Source: Sporocytophaga sp.
Lineage (GTDB): Bacteria > Bacteroidota > Bacteroidia > Cytophagales > Cytophagaceae
Assembly (NCBI GenBank): GCA_024707265.1
Contig: JANQAB010000002.1
Span: 578,188 to 642,187 of the forward strand
DNA: 64,000 nt
Direction: 5' to 3'
Shown here one piece after another: positions 18,856 to 27,837 of the stretch. The notes beneath the pieces are model-generated. The model was given only the letters and a program-made list of their open reading frames with translations. It did not search any database and was not told the origin of the DNA. Made by a program: the position numbers and the translations under genes. Positions within the stretch are counted from its first letter, which is position 1. Every line of letters starts with the position of its first letter.

Positions 18856-19707
18856 ATGAGATCAATGTGGTCAGGGGCTATCAGCTTTGGTTTGGTCAAC
18901 ATACCAATCAAACTGTACAGCGCCTCAGGTGAGAGCAGTCTGGATCTGGATATGCTGGCAAAAAAGAATCTTGCGCCTATACGCTATGCAAAAATTAATA
19001 CCATTACAGGTGAAGAGGTTGATTTTAAAGAGATTGTAAAAGGGTATGAAATTGATAAGGGCAAATATGTGGTCCTGGAAGATAAAGATTTTGAACAGGC
19101 CAATGCCCGTAAAACCAAAGCCATAGAGATAAAGGAATTTGTAAGTGAAGAGGAAATAGATCCGCTTTACTACGAAAAACCATATTTTCTGGAACCGGAT
19201 AAATTTGCGGAGAAGCCGTACGCCTTGCTTAGAGAGGCTCTTAGAGAGTCAAAGAAAGTAGGTATAGGAAGTTTTGTTCTTCGAAACAGAGAACATATCT
19301 GTGCTTTGAAATCTGTAGGAGATGTGATTATCCTGAATCAACTGCGGTATTATGCAGACCTGAGAGACTATAGAGAATTGAAGCTTCCTCCGGCTGATAT
19401 TATAGGTAAAGGAGAAAAGTCCATGGCTCTTAAGCTCATAGATCAGCTTACGGAGAAGTTTCAGCCTGAACAGTTTAAGGATACCTATATAGATGAGTTG
19501 AAAAAAATCATTGAAGCTAAGGCCAAAGGTTTAAAAATAGAGGTAACGGAAAAAGCACCTGAACCCACGCAGGTAAGAGATCTGATGGAAACATTAAAAG
19601 CCAGCTTGTCTGCTTCAAAAGAAAAAGTTCCTGAAAACAGAGCGCCTGAAAAGAAAAAGACGGCAGAAAAGAAACCTGCTGCAAAAAGAAAAGCAAAAAA
19701 GGAATAA
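18856..19707 (+). CDS. ku: Non-homologous end-joining protein Ku
   Basis: 283 residues. It begins with the hallmark M-W-S-G-A-I-S-F-G-L-V-N-I-P-I-K-L-Y. The Ku core is complete (VLEDKDFEQANARKTKAIEI, SKKVGIGSFVLRNREHICAL). The C-terminal 35 residues form a Lys/Ala/Pro-rich tail (EKKKTAEKKPAAKRKAKKE), which in other bacterial Ku proteins helps the homodimer thread onto and slide along DNA. It lies 6 nt upstream of ligD, forming the standard two-gene bacterial NHEJ operon. The start ATG follows a purine-rich AAGGGAAATGGAGG stretch. Confidence 0.96.
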   Translation: MRSMWSGAISFGLVNIPIKLYSASGESSLDLDMLAKKNLAPIRYAKINTITGEEVDFKEIVKGYEIDKGKYVVLEDKDFEQANARKTKAIEIKEFVSEEEIDPLYYEKPYFLEPDKFAEKPYALLREALRESKKVGIGSFVLRNREHICALKSVGDVIILNQLRYYADLRDYRELKLPPADIIGKGEKSMALKLIDQLTEKFQPEQFKDTYIDELKKIIEAKAKGLKIEVTEKAPEPTQVRDLMETLKASLSASKEKVPENRAPEKKKTAEKKPAAKRKAKKE

Positions 19708-19713
19708 TGAACT

Positions 19714-22392
19714 ATGGGACTTCAGGAATACAGAAAGAAAAGAGCATTTGATGAAACGCCCGAACCACATGGTGAAGAAAAGGAGTGGGAAGGAAGACTC
19801 GGTTTTGTAGTCCAGAAACATGATGCCTCTCATCTGCACTATGATTTCAGACTTGAGATAGATGGTGTATTAAAGAGCTGGGCAGTTCCAAAGGGTCCAT
19901 CATTGAATAACAAAGACAAGCGCCTTGCCATGATGGTAGAAGACCATCCCATTGAGTACGGAAGTTTTGAAGGCATTATTCCAAAAGGAAATTATGGGGG
20001 TGGTACGGTAATGCTCTGGGATAGGGGAGTATATTATGCTCCTGATATCGATCCTGATAATCGGGAGGAAAATGAAAAGGCTCTGAGAGCCGGACTTCAT
20101 GCAGGTAACCTGAAGTTTATTCTTCATGGAGAAAAGCTTAATGGTGAATTTGCTCTTGTAAAGACCTTCAGGCCCGGAGGAAAAGGGAATGAATGGCTGC
20201 TCATCAAAAAGAACGATGCCTATGCCACTGAGGCAGATGTGAAAGAACAGGACAGTTCTGTACTTTCGGGAAGGTCTATGGAGGAAATCGCCATGCAGTC
20301 TGAAAAGGAAGGAGATGTCTGGATTTCCGGTTCTAAGGAAATTTCTTTTGATCTGAGTGAGGCTGTTGAAAAACCGATGCCACATCTGGTTCAACCCATG
20401 ATGGCAACACTACTGGAGGAACCTTTTAATAATAAAAACTGGATCTTTGAAATTAAGTGGGATGGTTATCGTGCAGTGGCAGAAATCAATCATACGGATG
20501 TTCAGTTGTATTCCAGAAATAACAATTCCTTCAACCAGCTATTTAAACCTGTTCTGGTTGAGTTGAAAAAGCTGGGGCTGCAGGCTGTCTTTGATGGAGA
20601 GATTGTAGTGCTCAATGATCGTAATATTGCAGACTTTGGATTAATACAGAATTACAAAAGAACAGGAGAAGGAAATCTTGTTTATTATGTATTTGATATT
20701 CTTTACCTCAACGGATATGACCTGACTTCTTTACCATTATTGAAAAGGAAAGAGTTATTAAAACAGGTCTTACCTCAGAATAATATTGTCAGATATAATG
20801 ATCACATAAAAGAAGCTGGTATCCCATTCTTTGAAAGGGCCGTACAGCAAGGGGTTGAAGGTATAATAGGAAAGAAGGGAGATAGTGTTTATATACGGAA
20901 TAAAAGAAGCCGGGATTGGGTAAAAATTAAGACAACCCAAAGACAGGAAGCTGTTATCGCCGGTTTTACAGAACCAAGAGGATCACGCAAACACCTTGGT
21001 TCATTGATTCTCGGAGCATATGAAAACGGAAACTTTGTTTATATAGGAAATTCAGGAGGTGGCTTTGACGATATAGCTCTCAAGGATATTCATGAAAGGC
21101 TTGTCAATCTCAAAATTAAAAAGACTCCTTTTAAAAGTGTTCCGAAGCTTCCTGGTATCATTCACTGGGTAAAACCTGAAATCGTATGTGAAATAAAATT
21201 CCAGGAATGGACATCAGAAGGATTAATGAGAATTCCCATCTTCATGGGACTTAGAGAAGATAAATCTCCTGAAGAAGTGGTGAAAGAGATTAAAGCTGAT
21301 AAGAGGGAGGCTGAAGTAATCATTAATGCCCCTAAAGAAAAACCATCCAAAAGGCAGCGTGAAGCAGTTCCCCGGAAAAAAGCGCTGGAAGGAAAAACAA
21401 AGAAGAAGGTAAAAGCAGTTGCAGCACTTCCGGATGAATCATATGAGAGCGTTATCAGTGAAGAGACTCTGGATAAAAAGAAGCAGGATGCTTTGGTGGA
21501 AGTAGAAGGAAAGTCATTAAAATTTACAAATCTTAAAAAGGTCTTTTGGTCTGAAGAGGGCTATGTGAAACAAGATCTGATTGAGTATTACGATCACATA
21601 GCCCCCATTATACTACCTTATCTGAAAGACAGACCGGAAAGCCTGAGACGGAATCCCAATGGTTATGATAAACCAAGTTTTTTTCAGAAAGATATGCCTA
21701 ATTCTATTCCTCAATGGGTAGAAACCGTGAAGATATACTCAGATTCAAATGAGAAGGAACTGAACTATATGTTATGTCAGGACAAAGCGACGTTACTTTA
21801 TATGGCCAATCTGGGGTGTATTGAAATAAACCCCTGGAGCAGCAGGATACAGTCTCCGGAAAAACCTGATTATATTGTGATAGATCTCGATCCTGTAGGG
21901 GTTTCATTCGACATTGTAGTGGAGGTCGCTCAGGCGGTAAAGCATGTACTGGATAGAGGAAAGATAGAAGGATTTTGTAAAACTTCAGGTTCAAAAGGAA
22001 TTCATATCTATATTCCATTAGGTGCTCAGTATACCTATGATCAGGGAAAGGACTTTGCATTTCTGATTGCAATGCTTACCAATAATCTAGTGCCTCAGCT
22101 TACAAGCTTAGAACGTATGCCTAAAAACAGGCAGAATAAAGTCTATCTCGATTTCCTTCAAAACAGAATGGGGCAAACCCTTGCAGCGCCATATTGCCTG
22201 AGACCTAAGCCAGGAGCAACTGTAAGTACACCACTTGAATGGAGTGAAGTGAGAAAAGGTTTGGATCCTACGGAGTTTAATATTAAAACGATATTTGAAA
22301 GGATTAAGGAAAAAGGAGATATATTTAAGGAGATGTTAACTCATGCCAATGATATGGATAAAAGTCTGACTTACCTCAGGCAAAGCGGTTAA
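19714..22392 (+). CDS. ligD: Multidomain NHEJ DNA ligase LigD
   Basis: 892 residues with three domains in PE-LIG-POL order. The 3'-phosphoesterase domain (about 25-170) contains FVVQKHDASHLHYDFRLE. The ATP-dependent ligase domain (about 220-520) has the nucleotidyl-Lys motif K248-W-D-G. A Lys-rich linker (about 530-610) follows. The C-terminal primase-like polymerase domain (about 610-892) has D724-L-D726-P and the start LKFTNLKKVFWSEEGY. The enzyme trims, fills and seals double-strand ends bound by Ku. The domain order matches Pseudomonas/Bacteroidota LigD rather than the mycobacterial POL-PE-LIG order. It directly follows ku. All domains look complete. Confidence 0.96.
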   Translation: MGLQEYRKKRAFDETPEPHGEEKEWEGRLGFVVQKHDASHLHYDFRLEIDGVLKSWAVPKGPSLNNKDKRLAMMVEDHPIEYGSFEGIIPKGNYGGGTVMLWDRGVYYAPDIDPDNREENEKALRAGLHAGNLKFILHGEKLNGEFALVKTFRPGGKGNEWLLIKKNDAYATEADVKEQDSSVLSGRSMEEIAMQSEKEGDVWISGSKEISFDLSEAVEKPMPHLVQPMMATLLEEPFNNKNWIFEIKWDGYRAVAEINHTDVQLYSRNNNSFNQLFKPVLVELKKLGLQAVFDGEIVVLNDRNIADFGLIQNYKRTGEGNLVYYVFDILYLNGYDLTSLPLLKRKELLKQVLPQNNIVRYNDHIKEAGIPFFERAVQQGVEGIIGKKGDSVYIRNKRSRDWVKIKTTQRQEAVIAGFTEPRGSRKHLGSLILGAYENGNFVYIGNSGGGFDDIALKDIHERLVNLKIKKTPFKSVPKLPGIIHWVKPEIVCEIKFQEWTSEGLMRIPIFMGLREDKSPEEVVKEIKADKREAEVIINAPKEKPSKRQREAVPRKKALEGKTKKKVKAVAALPDESYESVISEETLDKKKQDALVEVEGKSLKFTNLKKVFWSEEGYVKQDLIEYYDHIAPIILPYLKDRPESLRRNPNGYDKPSFFQKDMPNSIPQWVETVKIYSDSNEKELNYMLCQDKATLLYMANLGCIEINPWSSRIQSPEKPDYIVIDLDPVGVSFDIVVEVAQAVKHVLDRGKIEGFCKTSGSKGIHIYIPLGAQYTYDQGKDFAFLIAMLTNNLVPQLTSLERMPKNRQNKVYLDFLQNRMGQTLAAPYCLRPKPGATVSTPLEWSEVRKGLDPTEFNIKTIFERIKEKGDIFKEMLTHANDMDKSLTYLRQSG

Positions 22393-22418
22393 TAATTCTT
22401 ATTTCAACTTAATTCTAA

Positions 22419-23024
22419 ATGGCGCAATTGATTATCGTTCGACACGGGCAATCTGTCTGGAATCTTGAAAACAGGTTTACAGGAATGACAGATGTAGACC
22501 TGACACCAGTGGGAAGAGAAGAGGCAAAGCAAGCAGGCATATTGTTAAAGCCTTATAACTTTGAAATAGCTTTTACTTCTGTGCTAAGAAGGGCTATAGA
22601 AACTTTAAATATCATTCTGAGGGAATGTGATAAAACAAGAATACCGGTATTCGGTTCACCTGCATTGAATGAGCGACATTATGGGGACTTGCAGGGTTTG
22701 AATAAAAAGCAGACAGAGATAAAATACGGAGAGCAACAGTTTCTGTTATGGAGAAGAAGTTATGAGGTTACACCTCCTCTTGGAGAAAGTCTGAAGGATA
22801 CCAGAAATCGAGTGGTTCCTTACTATCAGAAAGAAATTGAACCGAAACTAAAGGCAGGTAAAAATATTCTTATCTCCGCACATGGAAATAGCCTCCGAGC
22901 CTTAATGATGTATTTGGAAAATATTAGTCCTGAAGAGATCCCGAATATTACGTTAGCCACGGGAGTACCAAGGGTTTATGAGTTTGATCAGGATATGAAG
23001 GTTGAAAAAGTTTTTGATTTGTAG
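22419..23024 (+). CDS. gpmA: 2,3-bisphosphoglycerate-dependent phosphoglycerate mutase
   Basis: 201 residues. It has the phosphohistidine motif I-V-R-H-G-Q-S (catalytic His9), N-R-F-T-G, the E-R-H-Y-G-D-L-Q-G-L substrate loop and the second active-site His in S-A-H-G-N-S-L-R. It interconverts 3- and 2-phosphoglycerate in glycolysis and gluconeogenesis. It is slightly shorter than the E. coli enzyme (250), as usual for Bacteroidota. Its stop codon TAG is part of a dispersed palindromic repeat (23019-23044). It lies 26 nt after ligD, but a shared function is unlikely. Confidence 0.93.
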   Translation: MAQLIIVRHGQSVWNLENRFTGMTDVDLTPVGREEAKQAGILLKPYNFEIAFTSVLRRAIETLNIILRECDKTRIPVFGSPALNERHYGDLQGLNKKQTEIKYGEQQFLLWRRSYEVTPPLGESLKDTRNRVVPYYQKEIEPKLKAGKNILISAHGNSLRALMMYLENISPEEIPNITLATGVPRVYEFDQDMKVEKVFDL

Positions 23025-23044
23025 AGACGTCATGCTAGCGTCTC
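23019..23044. repeat. Dispersed palindrome copy 1 (TTGTAGAGACG type), contains the gpmA stop codon
   Basis: Inverted repeat GAGACG...CGTCTC around a CATGC centre. The TAG in its left arm is the gpmA stop. Related copies lie at 25950, 26088 and 34801. Confidence 0.75.
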
Positions 23045-23184
23045 AAAATGTTCAATCTAAGTGAGAGTATCCTCCATTAATTCAAGTTTTTTATAGTAAT
23101 TTTTTAGAATTCCGAAAGAAAAAATAAAAATTCCGGGTGACCTTTGCTATTCGGATCCATTAAGCCAGAAAATGAAGACGTTTT

Positions 23185-23748
23185 ATGAGTGATTCAAAGA
23201 TCTTAGAGTTATTACGGCTGGGCAAGCATTCTCCCGCATTTGATATACTGTATAAAGCATATCCTCCTATCTGCAAATTTATAAAGAACCATGGAGGTTC
23301 TGATGATGATGCCCGGGACACTTTTCAGGAAGCATTGATAATTTTTTGCCGAAGAGCTGAACAGCCTAACTTTCAGTTGACTGCAAAGATTAGTACGTAT
23401 CTTTTCAGTGTGTGTAAATTTTTATGGAAAGACAAACTTCAAAAGGAAAATCGCTATATCCATTCCTATGATTTTGATCAGGCTGCAGACGAATCAGATT
23501 TAACAGAAGAGTATCAACAAGAACAGAAATACCGGTTTCTTGACAATGTATTATCAGCAATAAGTGATAAATGTAAAGAAATTCTGGAAGCTTATTATTT
23601 TCATAAATGGAGTATGCTGGTAATTGCGGATAGACTGGGCTACGGTTCTGAAGCATCTGCCAAAAATCAGAAATACAAATGTCTGGAGAAAGCAAGAAAG
23701 ATAGCCAGGCAGGAGCAATTATCATTTAACCAAACGGAGGAGGCCTGA
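23185..23748 (+). CDS. RNA polymerase sigma factor, ECF-like (sigma-70 family)
   Basis: 187 residues. Region 2 is visible in D-D-A-R-D-T-F-Q-E-A-L-I-I-F (the DxxQExF-like core) with FSVCKFLWKDKLQKENR. Region 4 is in C-K-E-I-L-E-A-Y-Y-F-H-K-W-S-M. The segment between is short, as in ECF factors. The next gene starts 2 nt after its stop and begins with a short soluble domain followed by one membrane helix, so it may be the cognate anti-sigma factor. It is likely to direct that operon itself, though no matching promoter was identified. Confidence 0.85.
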   Translation: MSDSKILELLRLGKHSPAFDILYKAYPPICKFIKNHGGSDDDARDTFQEALIIFCRRAEQPNFQLTAKISTYLFSVCKFLWKDKLQKENRYIHSYDFDQAADESDLTEEYQQEQKYRFLDNVLSAISDKCKEILEAYYFHKWSMLVIADRLGYGSEASAKNQKYKCLEKARKIARQEQLSFNQTEEA

Positions 23749-23750
23749 TC

Positions 23751-25955
23751 ATGGAAAAGTTCACAGTAGAAATGATTGAACTTTATCTTGAAGATAAACT
23801 TGATTCTGGCGAAAGAGCAAAAATGAATGAAGCCATGCTTTTGAATTCGGAACTTAATGAAGAATTGATGCTTCAGAAAGTTTTGGTTCAGAAAATTAAA
23901 GATCATGCTTTAAGGTCATTAATAAATGATGCGCATTTTCGTCATCTAAATTCAGAGGACTCAAGCTTCCTATCAGGAGGTAAATGGATCTTGGGAATTA
24001 TATTTTCAGTAATTGTTGTGGCTGGGTTAATACTTTTTTTATTCACAAAGAATGAGAACAAGGATTTGAATAATAAAGAGGTGGTGGGGATCAGTAGCAA
24101 AGAGAATATAATCTCTCCTATAATTGAAGGAACGCTTGAAACTGCCAATAAAAACTTTCCGGAAGTGCCATTTATGATCTATAAATTTTTCGCAGAGAAA
24201 GGTGCAATAATAAAAGATCGTAGATCCGGAGCTGTTATCAAAGTCCCTGCTAATATTTTAACCCGTAAAGATGGCACAATTGTACGAGGGGAAGTTACTT
24301 TAAAATATCGTGAGTTCAGAACCTGGGCCGATTTTGCTTTGTCAGGAATTCCCATGACATATAAAGAACAGAACTTTGATTCTGAGGGGATGTTTGAAAT
24401 ATATGCTTTACAAAATGGAGATACATTAGGCATTATGAATAATGCTGAAATATCTATGGAATATGTAATGACAAAAGATGGAGAAGGAATTGGATTTTAT
24501 AAGCTAAGTGAAGAAAGCAAAGGATGGGAGTTCATTCATCCTATAAAAAGAGAAACGAAGGATACCGTTACGTCTCCAAGAATGGAATTTATAGAGCAAT
24601 CTAATAAAGATCCTTTCATTCGTTCCCTAGGTTATCAAAAAGTAGCTATTGGGGGAAAGATTTTGCCTGTAAAACCGAGAAAGGATTTTAATACTCAGTT
24701 TGCTGATAAAAATTACAAACAGATAGCTGGTGTTGATACAAATACTTCGAATCGTATAGTGGTCGAAGAAATTAACAAGCAGCTGAAGAAAAAAGAATCA
24801 AAACTCGTCTACTTCTTCAAAAGAATTTTTCTTTCCGGTGGAGCTATTACAATTCCTATTAACACGAACGAAGCCCCAAAGGTGGATACAAGTTTGAGTA
24901 TTGTGGTTAAAAATAAAAGGTATGCTATTTACGAAAATGGCAGGAATGTAGTAATGGAAGAACTAACATCTTTAAAGGGGACTCAGTTTGTTTATGATGG
25001 TGATGATGTTTTTGGTCGACTTACTAATCTAACTTTCTATGATGTGCGTCTTACAAGAGATACTATTGACTTGAATCGATTTTATCTGGAACTAAAGACA
25101 GATAGGGAAATCTTAGAGTATCAATTGAGATTAAGTAAGCCTGACTTTACATCTTTTGAAGAATATGATAAGCAGCAAAAAATACGTATACGAACTTATG
25201 ATAAAAGAATAACTCTTAAAGAAAAAGAATATCAGGAATTACTTTCATTAAGTAATGAAAGATCCAGGTTGATTGATAGCCTTAGTTATTATGGAAATGA
25301 AAGTATATTCCGAATGGCGCGTCTCATTATGACTGAAGATGAACTAAAAATGTCACAGGGAGAATGGTTTGCTTCATTGGATACAAACAGAGCATTACGA
25401 AAAAGAATAGATTCGCATCTGGATTCCATTAAAGCATATGGAGATAATGCGGATCAATATATAAATAAGCTTGCAAGAGAGCGTAAGTTAGACCTTTTTA
25501 GATCTGGTTTAAATCGGGTAATTAATCAAGGGGTAAATGAACTGGTCATTCCTGGTCAATATATTGATCCTCTTGTTTGTAATTTAAAGATAAAGGGCTT
25601 TGGAGTATATAATTGTGATCAGGTATACAGAATAAAAAATCCGATTTTAATTAAAGGAAAGTATGTAACCGAAGACAAAGCTGAAATAAGTAATTTCAAA
25701 GGACTCTCTCTTATTGACCCAAATGTAAATGCCGCGTTTAGTTTTGACCCGAAGTTATTTCAATGCAGTTCGACAGGAGATAATATGATAATACTTTTTA
25801 CAAGGGATAAAAAAATCTATTTCTTTGATAGAAGCAAATGGAAAACTAAACAAGTTAAAAGAGGAGGAATGTATACTTTTGAGATGACAGACATCACTGA
25901 TAGAGTAAGGACTTCTGAAGATTTGCAAAGAATATTAGAAGGAAATTTATTGTAG
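23751..25955 (+). CDS. Large single-pass membrane protein, possible anti-sigma factor
   Basis: 734 residues that I cannot assign to a named family. Residues 1-70 form a soluble helical domain (YLEDKLDSGERAKMNEAM), like the cytosolic part of Bacteroidota anti-sigma proteins. One transmembrane helix follows at about 78-98 (W-I-L-G-I-I-F-S-V-I-V-V-A-G-L-I-L-F), then roughly 630 residues outside the membrane, charged and beta/coil-rich, with a coiled-coil-prone stretch near 450-560. It starts 2 nt after a sigma factor gene. A transmembrane sensor that sequesters this sigma factor fits, but the large outer part is unusual. Its stop codon lies inside palindromic repeat copy 2. Confidence 0.6.
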   Translation: MEKFTVEMIELYLEDKLDSGERAKMNEAMLLNSELNEELMLQKVLVQKIKDHALRSLINDAHFRHLNSEDSSFLSGGKWILGIIFSVIVVAGLILFLFTKNENKDLNNKEVVGISSKENIISPIIEGTLETANKNFPEVPFMIYKFFAEKGAIIKDRRSGAVIKVPANILTRKDGTIVRGEVTLKYREFRTWADFALSGIPMTYKEQNFDSEGMFEIYALQNGDTLGIMNNAEISMEYVMTKDGEGIGFYKLSEESKGWEFIHPIKRETKDTVTSPRMEFIEQSNKDPFIRSLGYQKVAIGGKILPVKPRKDFNTQFADKNYKQIAGVDTNTSNRIVVEEINKQLKKKESKLVYFFKRIFLSGGAITIPINTNEAPKVDTSLSIVVKNKRYAIYENGRNVVMEELTSLKGTQFVYDGDDVFGRLTNLTFYDVRLTRDTIDLNRFYLELKTDREILEYQLRLSKPDFTSFEEYDKQQKIRIRTYDKRITLKEKEYQELLSLSNERSRLIDSLSYYGNESIFRMARLIMTEDELKMSQGEWFASLDTNRALRKRIDSHLDSIKAYGDNADQYINKLARERKLDLFRSGLNRVINQGVNELVIPGQYIDPLVCNLKIKGFGVYNCDQVYRIKNPILIKGKYVTEDKAEISNFKGLSLIDPNVNAAFSFDPKLFQCSSTGDNMIILFTRDKKIYFFDRSKWKTKQVKRGGMYTFEMTDITDRVRTSEDLQRILEGNLL

Positions 25956-25975
25956 AGACCCCATGCTGGCGTCTC
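25950..25975. repeat. Dispersed palindrome copy 2, contains the stop codon of the upstream gene
   Basis: TTGTAGAGACCCCATGCTGG continuing into CGTCTC. TAG at 25953-25955 ends the large membrane protein gene. It faces copy 3, 112 nt away, across the junction between convergent genes. Confidence 0.78.
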
Positions 25976-26087
25976 CCTTGTCAATAACAGTATCACTTTC
26001 TACTTGTATAATTTTTCAATTGAATAAAAGTGTTTTTTGATGTCGATAGAATGGGTTGGAATTTATTTGATATCTGCTATTGAAAAA

Positions 26088-26110
26088 GAGACGCCAGCAT
26101 GGCGTCTCTA
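26088..26110. repeat. Dispersed palindrome copy 3 (opposite orientation)
   Basis: GAGACGCCAGCATGGCGTCT followed by CTA, 5 nt beyond the stop of the minus-strand lipoprotein gene. Copies 2 and 3 flank a 112-nt AT-rich spacer between convergent genes and could act as a two-way transcription terminator. Confidence 0.78.
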
Positions 26111-26115
26111 AGCTT

Positions 26116-26859
26116 TTATTGTCTTATTAAGCTTTTGTCAATGCTTAGAATTCTTTCTTGTCCGTCTTCTTTATTGTAAGAAATCAAAAGCTTGTTTGCA
26201 TTTAATCCTATAATTGTACAGGGTTTTATAGTCTTGGTATTTGTTTTAAGGTTCAGAACTTCTACAGAAGCCTTTTCCCCTATGTCATAGCCAAAGTAGT
26301 TTTTGTTGGAAGTGTGTTCTGTTATTTTATATATAACATTTTGAGTTACATTTTGCTTTTTGAGTCGACCATTGTTGTATTGGAAAGTAATGGCACATCT
26401 TTCTTTACTCAGATGTTTTGATACCAATCCTTTATGGAAGCCATTGTACTCATATATAATGCTGTCTCCAGGTATTAGACCTCCAATCATAGATTGATTG
26501 TCAGGGTCAGCATTAGGAGAAGAATCTTCTGTACCACTACAGTCAAAAAGGTCTGCAGATACTGTTGCAATGGTTGAAGAATAAAAAAGAATGTAAGTAG
26601 TCTTAAAATCAACTGAAAAATTGGTAAGCTTTAAATTCTTTTTGACACTTATTTTTCTGTAAAGGTCTTGCTTGGCATCCACAATCAAAGCATTTTTACT
26701 TAATCCTCCCAATCCTAAAAATTTAGAGGTAGATGCCTGACCTGTTATAATGGTCTTCATTGGGCAATCAACTATTGAGCCAGAAGAAACATTTCCTGAG
26801 TGAAAGGCGCATGAAGATAATAGCCATGCCAATAAAAATGTCAGATAAAAATTTTTCAT
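26116..26859 (-). CDS. Lipoprotein, DUF6567/TRL-like N-terminal region
   Basis: 247 residues with a lipoprotein signal (L-L-S-S-C, lipid Cys17). Residues 45-100 (FLGLGGLSKNALIVDAKQDL ... DFKTTYILFYSSTIATVSAD) match a small Bacteroidota lipoprotein family often annotated DUF6567 or TRL-like. The C-terminal half (about 120-247) looks like an added beta-rich domain with no family I recognise. The position relative to the neighbours gives no hint of function. Convergent with the membrane protein gene. Confidence 0.6.
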   Translation of the reverse strand: MKNFYLTFLLAWLLSSCAFHSGNVSSGSIVDCPMKTIITGQASTSKFLGLGGLSKNALIVDAKQDLYRKISVKKNLKLTNFSVDFKTTYILFYSSTIATVSADLFDCSGTEDSSPNADPDNQSMIGGLIPGDSIIYEYNGFHKGLVSKHLSKERCAITFQYNNGRLKKQNVTQNVIYKITEHTSNKNYFGYDIGEKASVEVLNLKTNTKTIKPCTIIGLNANKLLISYNKEDGQERILSIDKSLIRQ

Positions 26860-27127
26860 GATTATTAATTATTAATATTCAACTTAAATAAAACAGTTTT
26901 TGAACTGTGAAATTTCGGTAAATATTTTTTAGAATAAAAAAGTTATCTGATTGTAAAAAATATTAAACACATTGTTTTGACTGAATTGCAGATTTATGTA
27001 TTGAGTATCAATAGTTTTTTGTCTTTTTAGGGGAAAATGAAAATTGATTTTTTAAAAAAAACTTCGTGACCTGCATTACGATGAATGACAAATCACGAAG
27101 GGTTATATGTGATTAAGTAGATACGTT

Positions 27128-27679
27128 TTATGAAGCCATCATTTTATACATCACATCGGATCTAAGCGCATACTTTATACCATGCTGCACAGGACAACCT
27201 TCATGCTTCAATTCATGAATAAAGCATAATGCCATACCTGTTCTTGGGATAATTGTCACCTCATCAAATGCGGTTTCTCCGCCTTCATATTCCTCATTCA
27301 AATAGATCATAAATGTGATACGGCTTTCTTCTGTTTCGTTTCTTCTGAATCTACCATCGATATGTCTTTTAAATCTCTGATCCAGTTCATACTTGTAAAA
27401 TCTGAATTGTTCATTTAACCCTAAAGGATAAGAGTTGTCAAGATCTTTAGGACAAAAATCTTCGAGCCTGATCCAAAGCTTGGAGGCGAGGCCAATATCG
27501 GAATGGAGTACTCTTTCATTGTTTCTTAAACTCTTGATCATCTTTGCGCCGGAAGGAAGGCTTACTTCAGCTTCTTTATATCCGATATTTTCACTCAGTG
27601 TTATCAGGTCATTACACTCGGACTTGGAAAGGAAGTTTTCGATAGACCAGATTTGGTCCGTGTGAAAAATTGCATTCAT
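27128..27679 (-). CDS. 2OG-Fe(II) oxygenase, prolyl 4-hydroxylase-like
   Basis: 183 residues forming the whole double-stranded beta-helix domain. Iron ligands are H106-x-D108 and H159 (H-E-L-K-H-E-G); R173 would bind the 2-oxoglutarate carboxylate. F-Y-K-Y-E-L-D-Q-R-F-K-R-H-I-D and Y-E-G-G-E-T-A-F match the P4Hc (prolyl hydroxylase alpha-subunit) pattern. It is probably cytosolic (no signal). The protein substrate is unknown. Monocistronic; no terminator seen. Confidence 0.85.
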   Translation of the reverse strand: MNAIFHTDQIWSIENFLSKSECNDLITLSENIGYKEAEVSLPSGAKMIKSLRNNERVLHSDIGLASKLWIRLEDFCPKDLDNSYPLGLNEQFRFYKYELDQRFKRHIDGRFRRNETEESRITFMIYLNEEYEGGETAFDEVTIIPRTGMALCFIHELKHEGCPVQHGIKYALRSDVMYKMMAS

Positions 27680-27837
27680 AATTTTACTAGTTTAGATGTT
27701 AGTATTAAGACTGCTTATGATCCAAGTTAGAAGTTTAATAGATAACTAAAAGTGAATTGAACAGAATTTTCAGCAAATAAGGAAATCTGATGGAAGGTTG
27801 ATATTTTACCTTGAAAATGTACAGTATGCTCTTGTTT

